Shown here piece after piece: positions 51,347-63,968 of a stretch of DNA of 64,000 nt (positions within the stretch are counted from its first letter, which is position 1; each line of letters starts with the position of its first letter). The DNA is from Macrophomina tecta (Eukaryota; Ascomycota; Dothideomycetes; Botryosphaeriales; Botryosphaeriaceae), in assembly GCA_024180945.1 (NCBI GenBank), contig JAKSGN010000007.1, positions 2,232,001 through 2,296,000 of the forward strand, given 5' to 3'. A program made the position numbers and the translations under genes. Below the pieces are notes generated by a model that was not told where the DNA came from, ran no database searches, and was given only the letters and a program-made list of their open reading frames with translations.

Positions 51347-53580
51347 ATGGAGAAACCCGCAGACGTGGAGGCTTCCACACCCGTCTCTGCACCCGTCACT
51401 GAGGTCCAGACTTACGGCGAGGAGCATGGCGGTACTCACAATGCCCACACCGATCGAGGCCAGAGCGAAAGCCAGAAGCACCACCACGGCGCCAACCGCG
51501 CGCCCATAAGCTCTGCTTCCCTCATCAAAGCTGAGATACGGACGGCTGTCGAAAAGGGCAAGGATGTCGCGCTTACGGTCGTCGGGGAGCGGGCGCAGGA
51601 GTATGACCCGCAGGTCGAGGCGCGGGTCCTGCGCAAGATTGATTGGTTTTTGATGCCGACTATGATTCTCGGTAAGTTGACTGCAAGCTTTCTATTAATC
51701 AATGCATTATATTGCAGGCTTCCGTCGCGGTGGAAGATATGGGCCCAGTGTTCATTTTACTTTTCCATACGGGCACGTAGATCGTATTGCCTGATTCTGG
51801 TAGCTGAAGACGCTGTGTATCCTTTCACTCCCGAATTCCACGTCATCTCTTCAATAACCGCATGTTCGAGACACCAGCACCATCTCCAATATTCATTCAC
51901 AGGGAATCTTGCGTCGTGACAGTTTCTGGGCCCATGGTTTACCACCCCCACTACCACAAAGTCTTTACAAGAAGCCAATATCACCACTAATTCCCTTCTT
52001 AAGGATATGGCCTGGTCTACTACGACAAAGCCATTCTTGGTTCTGCGGCCCTCCTAGGCATGTCCAGCGCTTTGGAACTCACAACAACGCGCGCGTCCAC
52101 CACCCCAGGCCAGCCCGACACGACCGACTCGACGCGCCTCAGCTGGGCGACCTCGCTTTTCTATTTCGGCATGCTAGCGGGTCTCTACCCCCTGACCTTC
52201 CTCCTGCAACGTTTCCCGCTCAACCACACACTGGGCATGCTCATCATGGTGTGGGGCATCACCTGCATGAGCACCGCGGCCGTGACGACTCACCACGGCC
52301 TGTACGCGCAGCGCTTCTTCCTCGGCTTCGTCGAGTCCGCCATCCCAACGGGCTACATGTGCATCGTGTCGTCGTTCTACGCGCAACGCGAGCAAGGGCT
52401 GCGGCAGGCCATCTGGTTCGCGTCGACGGGGCTGTTCACCATCATCGGCGCCGCGCTCAACTACGCCTTCGGCCGCATCGACGACAGCGCCACGCCGCTA
52501 CAGCGTTGGCAGTACCTCTACCTCGCCGCCGGCGCCGCAACGGTCCTCTTCGGCGCGTGGTGCTGGGCCCTAGTCCCCGACTCGCCCGCGACGGCTTGGT
52601 TCCTGTCGCCCGAGGAGCGGCGTGTCGCCGTCGAGCGGCTGCGGCGTGGCGCCGCCGGGACGCGCTGCACGGCCATCAAACCGCGCCAGATCACCGAGGC
52701 GCTGCTGCGCGACCCCAAGACTCTCCTCGTCTTCGTCATGATGGGCACGGCGTACACGGTCAACGGGGCGGTGTCGGGCTTCGGGCCCCTGATCGTCAGC
52801 ACCTTCGGCTACACGGCGCTTGAGGCCATCCTGCTGCAATTCCCGCTGGGCGGGGTGTGTCTGGTCGCGATTCTGGCTTGCGGGTGGCTGTCGACGCGGG
52901 TGCCGGATGTGCGGCTGGCGCTGCTGGCGCTCAACTGCCTGCCCGTCATCGCGGGCTGCGCCATGATCTGGCGCAGTGAGTGGACGCACCGCGCGGCGAC
53001 GCCCGTGGCCGGCTACTCCATCATCGGCACCTTTGGCGCCGTCGTGAGCCTTGTCATCACTGTTGGCATGGCCAACGTCGCCGGCGCCACCAAGAAGAGC
53101 ACCGTGGCCGCCGCCATCTTCGTGGCTTACTGCGTCGGCAACATCGTCGGCCCACAGCTGGTCAAGAGCGAAACCAAGGATAGGCACTATCCGGATTTGT
53201 GGCTGGGGCTGATAATTTGGTAAGCCTTTCTTCTTTTTCTTCTTCTTCTTTTAGTGTCCGGAGCCGGTCTGGGAGAGCATTGCAACAGCGCAAGGCAAAT
53301 TACGTACCGCCGAGGAACTAGAAAACCAGCGCGAGCATGCTGATTATTTCGCGAACCCAGACCGTCGTCACTCCCTAATTCGAGGCAAGTGTGATGCTGA
53401 CATTACTTCTGGCGCGTAAGTTATTGCATCACCATCTTGGTAGCGGCGCTCCTTTACATCATTCTGCGAAGGGAAAATCGTCGAAGAGACGAGCACGCAG
53501 TTAATGAAGAGGAGAGAGACAAGCTTGCTTTCGAGGACCTAACAGATAAGGAAAACCATTTTTTCAGGTACGTGTTGTGA
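51347..53580 (+). CDS. DAL5-like MFS transporter (anion:cation symporter family)
   Basis: Plasma-membrane major facilitator for an organic anion such as allantoate, nicotinate, pantothenate or a related acid. Exons 51347-51671, 52004-53219 and 53421-53580 give 566 aa. After a long hydrophilic N-terminus comes VLRKIDWFLMPTMILGYGLVYYDKAILGSA across intron 1, then about eleven more membrane segments with LSWATSLFYFGMLAG, RFFLGFVESAIPTGYMCIVSSFY, RQAIWFASTGLF, YLAAGAATVLFG and the typical VPDSPATAWFL loop. The C-terminus reads DLTDKENHFFRYVL, a family hallmark. Intron 1 is 332 nt and intron 2 201 nt, both long for this genome. Splicing at intron 2 gives a Cys at the junction. The last exon supplies TM12. 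Confidence 0.88.
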
Positions 53581-53952
53581 TATGAAAGAGCAAGAGAAAT
53601 GAGGAAAGGAATGCAAGTAGTAGGGATTTTCAGGGGTGGTGCATGAGTTGAAAATTGATCCAAGTACACGGACAACCAAGTCTATCCAGCGGTCGTGAGG
53701 AGTTCCCGTTGCAAGCTTGGGTCCTGGACAAACTGTCGAGGCTTCCTCTAGTGGTATCTCACGCCTGTAGACACCTTCAAAACACAATCCCATTTTCCAA
53801 ACTGAACATGAAGATTCCTCCTGAACTAGAAGAACCACAACCATCCGCAACAATGCAAAGAAACCAGTGCGCCGAGAACGCCGGGCTCCATGGTCGCCTA
53901 AAAAGTAAATGAGTGCAGCGCAAGCAGATATATAAGTGTGTTGTCATAATAG
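53581..53952. other. convergent intergenic: transporter / SSH4
   Basis: 372 bp, joint 3' region, no coding signal. Confidence 0.5.
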
Positions 53953-55603
53953 TCATGAACGCGAGCCTCGGGTATCACTCCTTCCCCTCCTCTCAGTTTG
54001 GGAATCCGCAATTGCCGCATCATATGATGGTATAGGCGGCTCTTCATTCCTGTCGCCCAGTAGAGGAACGCCGCCGTCATGGCTGATCTCCGACCTTGGA
54101 CTTCCATGAGGAGACTCGTACTCGGGCGGAGGCTCCGCGACGGGTATTGTCAAACTTTGAGGCACTTGACCGTACGGCGAGAAAGTGTCTCCGGCCGCAT
54201 TACTGGTACCCTCACCTATATCACCTTCGTTTGAATCGACTAGGCTCAGCTGGGCCAGAGAAATATCTGTTGGAGATCGCTGCGGTCCTGGGCTGGTGGG
54301 CTGGTTCCTTCCAAGTCGCATCTGCTGGCTGCTTCTCCGCGCATGCGCGTAACCGGCTGCAAGGTAACCCATCCCCTCTCTAATCCCTTCTCTCCCGCCT
54401 TCCAAAAGAATACTACCTTGCTCACTGCCGTATGGCGGCGGTGGGGCCAAGGAGCCGTTCATAGGTGCAAGGCCCCATTTCTTGACATTCGCTTCAATGA
54501 AAACGAATCCCATTTGCCCGAAGTTCACGTGCACCTGACACGGTCCATTAGCTCCGACAGTGGGAAAGAAGTTTTGTGACTTGAGGCCATGGGCAACGTC
54601 CTCGAGTTTTTTGCCGTTGCGAGTGAAAAAAATGGTTCCAGTCCGTGGTCGGTACCCGATGCCAATGACGTCCCCTTGAACGAATGAAGGCCCATAGGGG
54701 GTGGGATTGAACGGCTGGTTGAACCGACGGGATCCGGGAGATGTATAAGCAATTGAAGTCTTGTGGAATCCTGTTCAAAATGAGAATTTACCCAAAAATC
54801 AAGTCGGCACACTCGACTTACCAGGGAGGCGGAAGAGGGGGTAGGGTTTGGTGGTGAGGCCGATGCTGATGGTTGTGTTTTCGGGCTTATCGTAGATTTT
54901 GGCTTCCCAATAGTACACCTCATTCTGCTTCGGAATCGGCAGATTGCTCTGCACGCTGCACTCAGAGTCGAAGAATTCAATCTCTGTGCGACCCTCAACG
55001 AAGCAGTTCGCAATCTCTAGCTCCGGCTCAAACTCCCAAGCTGAAACACCCTTCTCCTGGATCGCCAAGAACTGAGACAGCGAGATATCCGTCTGCACCG
55101 ACTCAGGTGGATTTGCCTGGATGAAGGCTGCGAAAGCAGTTAGCCATCTCAAGGGGGGCTTCTCAGTGCTGCGGTGGGTGCTGCGTCGGCGTACCTTTCG
55201 CTCGCATGTACTCGGTGCGCTGCAGATCATCCATCTCCTCGAGCGCCTCGGCCTCCTCTTTGAGGAAGGCCTGCTCATCGTCGTACTCTCCAGGCCTGCC
55301 TATCCGGTCCAAGAAAATCCTCCCCTGCTGGGTATATCTGAAGAAATAGATTATCGCGAAAACGATGGCAACAAATGCAGCTGAGCCAAAGGCCGATATC
55401 ATGCCAACCAGGATACCCTTCCCCGTCGAGCTCATTCTGTCAATATTCATCGCATCCGCTGCACCTCCCGGCAGGACCTGCATAGCTTCCGGGCGGTTTG
55501 TGAGGAACAACGGCGACGATGCACCGGTCGGTTGTGAGTGCGCGGCGCGCGTGGCCAGGGTGGTCGGCGCAGCGGCAAGGAAATCGGCATCGGGCAGCCG
55601 CAT
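53953..55603 (-). CDS. SSH4: endosomal SPRY-domain Rsp5 adaptor Ssh4-like
   Basis: Type-I-like membrane adaptor that directs cargo at endosome/vacuole to the ubiquitin ligase Rsp5. Exons 55603-55195, 55127-54822 and 54770-53953 give 510 aa. One membrane segment near residues 65-90 (ILVGMISAFGSAAFVAIVFAIIYFF) is followed by GRIFLDRIGRPGEYDDEQAFLKEE. A SPRY/B30.2 domain spans the splices: EIEFFDSECSVQSNLP, VYYWEAKIYDKPENTTISIGL, PGSRRFNQPFNPTPYGPSFVQGDVIGIGYRPRTGTIFFTRNGKKLEDV, FFPTVGANGPCQVHVNFGQMGFVFIEANVKKWGLAP. The C-terminal part has PPPY (APPPPYGS) and PPEY (EPPPEYES) motifs, the PPxY ligands of Rsp5 WW domains. ATG 55603 is the only ATG before the membrane segment that keeps the luminal part. 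Confidence 0.9.
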
Positions 55604-58063
55604 CGTGGAGATGCTCGCTCCTCGTGTACTTTACTCCTGAAACGACAAGTGTGGTTGTGGACGTGCGGTGGTTGAGCGGTGGTCGCTGGTGGTGATGGTG
55701 GCTCCGATCGTGCCGCACGCTCGCCCCGCTGATGGGGACCAGGTGCCTACGGACAGAGAGGTGACGTCGGGGGCAAGCGCAGCGCGCGAAAGGGCAAGCG
55801 AGTGGCACGGGATCGACAGCGGGCGTGGTCGTCGAGATCGTGAGAGAAGATTCTAGCAGGCGTCAAGGTGTTCGCTCGGAGATCGGTGGTGATGGGATGG
55901 GAGAGAAGGAGTTGTTTGGTGCAGAAGCGTCGCATGAGCTGTCGCTGGCCCGCCCTGCCTCTTCCGTTTGCATGCGACGACGAAGCGAGCGGCAGTGTTC
56001 GAGACGCCTTGCCACCTCCACCCTGCTGCGCTGCCAACACCAACACTTGACCGCCGCTCAGCCGCACGCGCGGAAATCGGAACGTTCGGCTCGCTCTACT
56101 TTTCTTCTGCGTGCCACGCTTCACCACGCCATGGACGCTTTTGCTCCAGGACGCGCTGGCGGAGCGACTGGCTGGAGGAACTGGCGCCGTCGCGGACCTC
56201 CAGCCGCGACTGGGAGAATGAATGGGCACCAGCGCCTGTGCCGCCGTGCCATTCCCCGGCCAACCTGACTCGCATGGACGGACAGCCCTGCCCGGCCACT
56301 AGTAGCTAAATATGCATTGCCATGTCAGGGCATCCGCGGCAAGCACACCCAGTCCACTCGTCAATCTTGCAGCGAAACTGCACCGTCCGTCCTCAAACTC
56401 ACCGCCGCTGATCGCGCACCCGCTTGCTAACTCTCTCACCTTATCGTCTTTTCACACGAAACTCAAGGTGAAGGCCGAGCGGGAGCTACCCTTCGACACC
56501 CCCAGCGCAAAACGCCGTCAGCACGACACAACACGGCATCCCGGGTCCGCATTCACCAGGGACCCTGTGCAAATCTCAACACGCAACGCGTGCCGCATCA
56601 GGCTGGTTATGCCGACATTATTCCCGAACTGCAATCTTCCCCAAACAGGAAACATAGACGTGCATTTAGACGGCCCGGCCTGTATGGCACAGCGGGTCAT
56701 TCGCGGGGAGCTGCGCGGCGGCTGTGATCGAACAGCACAATGCTAGGCTGTTCAGACACGGGTTTCCACCTGCCAAAGCAAATAGCACAACCTTCAGACT
56801 CTGCTCTATGAATGATGCTGCGGAAGAGTCGGCGAGGAATGAGTGGCTGGCAATCGAACGCTGCTTCGCCGTCTCGGGCTGACGCCTTCCAGGAACAGTG
56901 CCTCTATCCTTATGGCGTTCCTGCATCCGGGAGTGCGGGAGGTGACCACGGTGTGACGGCCAAGCTGGAGCTATTCGCGTGGCCAGAGTTAGACGGCGGC
57001 TGTCCGCAGTATGACAACAACAAAAGTGCCGAGTGAGGCAAGACGTAACGTCACGCATGGCGAAGTGAACAGTTCGTTCTCATGATAGATTGACCACTCC
57101 TCAGAGTTGCTGTCTCAGAACAGCACGCCCGCCCGGCCCGCTGTGGACGAAGCATCCGTCCGGACAGTGACGCACGTTTCATCATGTCGAACACTTGACA
57201 GCCGCAGACGGCAGCGGTCCCGGGGCGGGCCGAAGTCGATATAGGGGACTTGGAGAGGTGAGCTGGAAGCAAGGAAAGATGACTTGTTGCCGGCCGAGCC
57301 CAGACAAACAGGGAAGGGTGGCACACCCTCAGATAAAACGGCGCCAGAGCACAAGCATCGTCAAGCCCGGCATCGCGCGCGCCGTGCCTGTCCCGCGGCT
57401 CCAAGCTTATTTCAATGTCGGCGCTGGGGCGAGCGTTGGATTGTTGGCGGCAGCGGCGTGCCGGAGCGGCCCTGCGAGCGCGCTCTCACCGCACAGGGCG
57501 GGCGGGAGTTGAGGCGGCAGCGGCCTCACGAGCAGCTGCAGTCGCCGTAGCAGTGCGCACAGTACAAGATATGAGAAGCTCCTCGTGCTGGCAAACGCGT
57601 GCGTGGGCTGTCAAACAGCGTGGGTGCTCGCGTCGAGCTTCCCAGGCGCCAAAATTTCTGGTAGCGCGGCCACCTCGCCCTTGCTTTGCCCGCCTTGGCT
57701 GGACGACGCTCTTTGTCGAGCCCGCACCACCGCACCGCCAACACCGCGTCTTCAGAGACACGCCTCTTCCACTCCGTCGCCGGACCCCAGTTCGCTCCAC
57801 ACTCGCCTGTCACCGTCGCCCACCCGCGCACAGTTACACAGCCGCCGCAGCCCCATCCGCTCGTGCTTCGACGACGCCCGCCCGCTCTGCACACTCCCGC
57901 CCACGCCAGCCAAAAGCTCCACGGCCGGTCAAACGGCATTCCGACGTAGATTTGAAAAGAGGGTCTAAAAATTGTGTTTTCTGGAAAGATGGCCGTCGCA
58001 CAGTAGGCCTCCCAAGGTACGCTCACTCCGCGTCGCACTGTTTCCGGCCGCATCTTCGGACGC

Positions 58064-58094
<31 letters not shown>

Positions 58095-58276
58095 AATTTT
58101 TGACAACTGGACTTACATGTTCGCTCCCCGTAGTAGCTGGTCCTTTCAGCCATCAGCCCTGGTGCGTGAAGCTTTATATATCGACTCTCGGACCTACCCC
58201 GCGGATCATTCAACGCTACCCCTCCTGTTCAGCAACCGTGCGAGATTGGGAATCGCGGACACGACACCTCTTCACA
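55604..58276. promoter_or_regulatory. 2.7 kb GC-rich divergent intergenic region
   Basis: Between divergent SSH4 and KAP104 starts, the longest gene-free stretch apart from the right end. Many overlapping frames of 60-170 codons occur on both strands and are rich in Arg, Pro, Ala and Ser, as chance frames in GC-rich DNA are. No domain or spliced gene could be assembled. A T29 run lies close to the KAP104 start. Confidence 0.5.
58064..58092. repeat. T29 homopolymer upstream of KAP104
   Basis: Run of about 29 T, 185 bp before the KAP104 ATG. It is probably a nucleosome-excluding poly(dT) promoter element; its exact length may be a sequencing artefact. Confidence 0.8.
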
Positions 58277-61243
58277 ATGTCTTGGGAACCCCAGCAAGAG
58301 CCGCTGCGGCAGCTCGCCCTGTGTCTCAAAGATTCATTGAGCGGCCATGACCAAAGTGCGCAAAAGAATGCGGAACTTGTGAGTTATTTGCACTCCCTTT
58401 TTCGTTTGTCCTGCTGTTGCCCCGTGTTGTGCTGTGGCCGCTGACCCTCCATCGTGCCTCCAGATGCTTGCGCAAGCGAAGCGCGCCCCCGACATCGAAA
58501 ACTACCTCGTATGCCTATTCACAAACGCCCAGCCCCCGGCCGGTGTCGATCTTACGCCCGACCTCTATCTCTTAGCAAGAAGCGCTGCGGCTATTATGCT
58601 GAAGAACGACGTCAAGACGCATTACAAGGCAATTCCTGATGAGAGCAAGGCATACATCCGCTCGACCATTCTGAGCGCCCTTCAAGATCCCAATGAGCAG
58701 ATGCGCAGCTATGCAGGGAACGTGATCACTGAGGTTGTGCGACAAGGCGGTATCCTTGGTTGGCCTCAGATTCTTGCAGAGCTCATCTCATTGGTTTCCA
58801 ATGAGAGTGGCTCTGTCTCACCAGAGGGTCAGGAGGGAGCCATGGGTGCGTTACTGAAGATCTGCGAAGACAACAGACGCGCCCTGGACCGGGAATATCA
58901 AGGGCAAAGACCGCTTGATTTCATATTTCCCAAGCTCCTGGATTTCACCAACAATCAAATCTCCAAGGTCCGCGCCAATTCGCTGGCAGCCATCAACGTA
59001 TTCGTTCCGGACAAGCCTGCAGCTGTTGTGACCAGCCTGGATGCTCTTCTGCTTTCCCTCTTCCGGCTTGCTAGTGACAACAGCGCCGATGTGCGGAAGC
59101 ATGTCTGCCGCGCCTTTGTTCATATCGCCGAGATCAGTCCAGAAAGGATCATTCCGCACATGGAAGGATTAGTAGACTATATGGTTACCCAACAACGCTC
59201 CGTGGACGATCCGGAGCTCGCACTAGACGCAGCTGAGTTCTGGCTCTGCGTCGGGGAGGATGACAATTTGCGCAATTCCCTTGGTCCTTACCTTCCGAAG
59301 ATTGTTCCTGTATTGTTGGAAAGCATGGTCTACAGCGAAGACGATATTCTCAGGCTTGAGGGCGAGCGGGATGACGCAGACCAGGAAGATCGTGAGGAGG
59401 ACATAAAGCCCACTTTTGCGAGCTCCAAGGCTAATCGCTTTACCACCGCAAACGGAGATACACCTGACTCAGAGAAGAGTGCAGTACCAAAGTCATTCGG
59501 GGATGATGACCTTAGCGATGGTGAGCTGGAAGATTTCGATGATGATGACGACGAAGATGGGATGGACCCCGAAGAGCAGTGGAATCTGAGAAAATGCTCG
59601 GCCGCTGCTTTGGATGTACTCGCTTCCGTTTTCCACCAGCCTGTCTTCGAGGTCACACTTCCCTACCTCAAGGAGAATCTTGTTCATGCCGAGTGGCCCA
59701 ACCGTGAGGCTGCTGTTTTGGCACTTGGAGCTATAGCAGACGGCTGTATGGATGTTGTCCAGCCCCATCTCCCGGATCTGACTCGATACCTCATCTCACT
59801 CCTGCAAGACAAGGAGCCCGTGGTACGTCAAATAACCTGTTGGTCATTAGGCCGGTATTCTTCTTGGGCGGCGCACCTCGACCCGGCCGGCCAAAGGGAG
59901 TTTTTCGAGCCCATGATGGATGGAATCTTGAAGAGAATGCTCGACTCGAACAAACGCGTCCAGGAAGCTGCAGCTTCTGCCTTCGCCAACTTGGAAGAAA
60001 AAGCGAATGCCCAGCTCACCCCGTACTGCAATGTCATTGTACAGCAGTTCGTTGAATGCTTTGCCAGGTACAAGGATCGCAACATGTTTATTCTGTACGA
60101 CTGCGTGCAGACGCTGGCGGAGCATGTTGGCCCGGCGTTGAAGGCTCCCGAGCTTGTAAATCTTCTTATGCCCGCCCTCATTCAGCGGTGGAACAAGGTA
60201 TCGGATCATTCGAGAGAAATGTTTCCCTTGCTGGAGTGTTTGTCCTACGTGGCCACCGCACTTGGCGACCTTTTTGCGCCTTACGCCAAACCCATTTTTG
60301 GAAGATGTATCAACATCGTCCACCAGAACCTTGAGGAGTATTTCCAAGCAACAAACAATCCCGGTCTTGATGAGCCAGATAAGGACTTTCTCGTCACGAG
60401 TCTCGACCTCCTGAGTGCGATCATTCAATCCCTTGAAGAACCAAAGAGTTCCGAGCTGGTAGCAACTTCCCAGCCCAACATGTTCGAGTTGCTGGCCTAC
60501 TGCATGAAGGACGTAAACAACGATGTGCGTCAATCTGCTTATGCCTTGCTCGGCGATTGCGCGATATATGTCTTTCCTCAGCTCCAGCCATTCCTGCCCT
60601 CGATCTTGGAAATTCTGATTTCACAGCTAGACCTTGACCACACCGTGGCCACTGTGGAGGACAATGGATTCTCCGTTGTCAACAACGCCTGCTGGTCGGT
60701 CGGAGAGATAGCAATGCGTCAAAGAGAAGGCATGGCACCGTATGTTGAGCGACTTTTGCAGAAGCTCGCAACTATTCTCTTCAATGGCAAGGTGCCCATG
60801 TCTCTAAACGAGAATGCAGCCATCGCACTGGGTAGACTGGGCATTGGCAACGCGCAGGCGCTCGCTCCGCACCTAGGAACATTTGCGCCGTACTTCATCA
60901 ATGCTATAAGACATGTTGACTGGACGGATGAGAAGGGCCACGCGCTGAACGGTTTCATCAATATCGTCTTGCACAACCCACAGGCCATGGAGCAGTGTTT
61001 GTTAGACTTCTTCGCGGAGATGGCATCGGCGCCAAGCGAATTTCTCTGTACTCCGAATCCAGATGGTCCGGCAGAACCTTTTTCGAGGGTAAGTTTTGAT
61101 GCCAGATTAGTTCGTAGCTGCGTATACTGATGCTTGAACAGGCCCTCATGCAATACAAAAACATGATACCGGACTTCGACGCCTTCTTGCACCACCTACC
61201 GCCAGACAAGGAACAGGCGCTGCGGCAGACGTACCGCTTGTGA
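58277..61243 (+). CDS. KAP104: transportin / karyopherin beta-2 (Kap104)
   Basis: Nuclear import receptor for PY-NLS cargo such as mRNA-binding proteins. Exons 58277-58378, 58464-61088 and 61142-61243 (introns 85 and 53 nt) give 942 aa, the usual size. HEAT repeats run throughout. The N-terminal half binds Ran (LARSAAAIMLKNDVKTHYK, YIRSTILSALQDPNEQMRSYAGNVITEVV). The long acidic loop with FGDDDLSDGELEDFDDDDDED precedes WNLRKCSAAALDVLASVF, a combination specific for karyopherin beta-2. The C-terminal repeats include NNACWSVGEIAMR and MSLNENAAIALGRLG. The second exon opens with a Met, but exon 1 supplies the typical N-terminal helix. Confidence 0.95.
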
Positions 61244-62253
61244 GAGCAATTGTCATCGACAACACTGACTCCTTGGCAGGCAGGGAGGCGGTGAAGCAGT
61301 TATCAGGGCACAAGGAGCAGGATAAGCTTGGAAGCACCAGCTGAAGGAAGCGCGGCGGTATGGGTGCGGATTGATTGGCCACACATTGAAATCGTCAGGC
61401 ATCGACGACATATATAGACATAGTTGTTTTTGAGCGGCTTATTTTGCGTATACTCCCTCAGGGCGTCGGCGGGACGACCGGCACGCGGGAGCCGGCAGAA
61501 AGCGTAGCGTAGTGTTGTTTCGTCAGGTGACGATATTCGTTTTCCTTTTGGCGGAACATTGCGAGGCGTTTCCCACATAGGTAGCAGTAGGTAGCAGCAG
61601 TTCTTCACCGGGTTGCCATCGCTTAGCAGGATTGGTTCAGGCCCGGCACGAAGACGAACAGAACCGTTTTGGGCGTTCCAGGCAGCTGAGGAAGTTTCAT
61701 CATGGTCTCTGAGCGGCGTCCGGCGATTCCGTACTAGGTGGGCATGTGTTGTTTTTGGGGTGGTTCGACCAGCGAAACGGCCGACAGCGTCAGCCTTGCC
61801 GCATCAGCGTCCATGGACAGCCCTGCGGGGGAAGATGATGCGGCTGACGGCTCTTCCATGCAGCGCCATCCATGCGTCAGCACGCCCCTGAGCGTTTGCT
61901 GGTGGGCGAGCTACACAATCTAGGTTACGGAAGCATGCTCGCTCAGCAGGCCGGGTTATTTGATATTCTCACGCGCGCCGCGCCGGGATGCAGGCAGCGG
62001 TGGGCAGTCGCTTAGCATCTGCATAACGGGCTCTGAGAGGGCACAGCGCAGCCGGATTCGTATGCCGCCTTCCCGCGACCCCAGGTGGTTCCCGGAACTC
62101 TGGAGCGTGGCTTGCCCGAAATTCCATGGAAGCAATGGAAGGCCATGCGGGCCAGATCATCCGCGCACCACGGCGCTAAAAATACCGTGCAGCCGTTGCA
62201 GCGGCACGCACAAAGGCGCGACAGGCACGCAGCTCGCGCGCCGCGGGAGCAGT

Positions 62254-62300
62254 GTTGCTGGTGCTGGTGCTGGTGCTGCTGCTGGTGCTGCTGCTGCTGC
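62254..62300. repeat. CTGGTG/CTG microsatellite
   Basis: Imperfect array of GCTGGT and GCT units, about 47 bp. Confidence 0.8.
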
Positions 62301-62831
62301 GATGACTCGGGGAGGCGGCGGCGCAACGGGCAACTGAGTCTGACAGCCGTTTCATCGACCGACGCGCCAAGGCCGCCCAGGCGCAGCGAGTAGGTGGCCA
62401 CGGTCACGGGAGCGGCCCCTTGGCGGCGCGACACTTCGCGATATTGGAGCGCACCTTTTGTGCCGAAGCGGGTGCTGCAGCAGCCTTGGCGGGTCAGCAG
62501 GCAGGCTGGGGGGCTATATTTAGCGCGTTATCAGATTCTTGCGCGTGGCGATCGACTGTTAAAAGCCGTGGCCGCCGCCGCGGGCGCGCATGCACGCGCC
62601 GTCAATACTACCTGCTAGGCTCGGAGGGGATACGACGTTGCGCTGCTGCACACCTCCTCCCCCGGGACAGGCAGCGCGGAGGCCTCCTTACTCGCGCCGC
62701 TCCTAGACGTCATATCGCTCAGCCTTACGGGCGGACGCCGGGCTGCCGAGGCGTAGAGAGCCCAGCGTTCCAGCACTGGCCACGCACACCAGCCCAGCAC
62801 CAGCAAGCAACCGCCCGCGCAGAGGCCAACG

Positions 62832-62930
62832 CCCAGTCTGGTCCCAGCCCCAGTCCCCGTCTCAGTGCCAGTCCCAGTCCAAATCCCAGTCCCAGTCGCA
62901 GTTCCAGTCGCCAGTCCCGGCCCCGGTGCC
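62832..62930. repeat. imperfect CCCAGT hexamer array
   Basis: About 100 bp built from CCAGTCC/CCCAGT units with scattered substitutions. In one reading it would give Pro-Ser-like, in the other strand Thr-Gly-like dipeptides; probably a diverged minisatellite. Confidence 0.7.
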
Positions 62931-63567
62931 GGTAGCAGGCCCGGTCGCAGCGCCCATGGCAGCAGCACACACGACACGCCCCCGGCCTCGCTCGCTTCGC
63001 CCAGCGCCGCCCAGTTTCACGTCGCCGCCCGCTGCCGCCGCTCCACCGCCGGCCTCTCGCATCGCGCGCGGTGGGGCCGGTGATCTGCCTTCGCTCCGTC
63101 TGGCGCTGGGCGCGGCCGTTTTGTTACTGACGCGACGTGAAAGTTATTGCAGTACGCGCGCAGGGGCCAGCAGCCAATATGCACGAATCGGGTGCGCCTC
63201 AACGCCGTGCGAAGGCGGCCAGGTGCGCGCACGCCCGCCCTGGCGCTCGCCAGCTCATCAGCAGCGCCTGGAGAGCCAGCACCGGGCGGCGAAGCAGCAG
63301 CAGCAGCAGCCGGCGACGCGCGTGGAGGCCTTCAGCTCGTCGCCGGGCGGGTGCCCTCTGCTAAATATAGCCGCCACTGCAGCTGCCGCACGCGATCTAG
63401 CGGACCCTGTGGCAGCTGCGCTCGATCCTCCGCCTTGCCCATTGTGGCAGTCCCTCGCAGGAGGCTGTCTCATTCGCTGCTCCCGATCGCTCTCAGCACA
63501 GCACAGCACAGCAGCGCTCGGGCGTCGGCGAATGTGGCGGTCTGCTTCATGCAAGCCATCCAGCGCC

Positions 63568-63612
63568 GGGGGCATCGAGGGGGGGGCATCGAGGGGGGGC
63601 ATCGAGGGCGGC
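63568..63612. repeat. three copies of GCATCGAGGGGGG
   Basis: Three near-identical units of 13-15 bp in tandem, each a GCATCGAG core followed by a G run. Confidence 0.8.
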
Positions 63613-63968
63613 GACAAGGGCACCCCCAAGGGCCAAGGGCACTGGCGGCGGCGGCCACCACCGCACGCTCGCCCGTTTGGGCCAGCGCTCTGCTCGCCAT
63701 TCGACGTCCGCCCGAAACGGACCGCGTGCCTGGATCCGTCTGGTGAGCTTAACACCCAAGCGTTACAGCGGGGGGCTATGCCATCATACATGATACGACC
63801 GCATCTGATCACGTTCCCTGCCCAGCAACTCGTGGAGAAGGTTAACTAACGGGAGCTTGAGCACTCGCTGACTAGGCAATTTCAGCAGTAGCCGGTTCTA
63901 TTTGTGGACATACATGCCAGTCCCTGCGCTCGGCACCTCTCACTCAGTCTGATCACTGAGCTGCCATC

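Larger units (their letters stand above)
61244..63968. other. 2.7 kb repeat-rich GC-rich intergenic region
   Basis: Between the KAP104 stop and the right-edge ATG. Contains three low-complexity blocks (listed separately) and overlapping GC-rich frames, the longest 307 codons on the plus strand at 62926-63849, with no recognisable domain. A chance ATCTGATAA site (minus strand) is at 62528-62536. Confidence 0.5.

Noticed and set aside
57415..58350. 311-codon plus-strand frame before KAP104
   Set aside because: It contains the translated T29 run and Arg/Ala-rich sequence and overlaps the KAP104 start in a different frame.
62528..62536. Second perfect ATCWGATAA site
   Set aside because: Lies in gene-free DNA far from any iron gene; one 9-mer match of this kind is expected by chance at low rate in 64 kb.
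62926..63849. 307-codon plus-strand frame near the right end
   Set aside because: Low-complexity Pro/Ala/Arg/Ser composition running through minisatellites, no domain and no splice structure.
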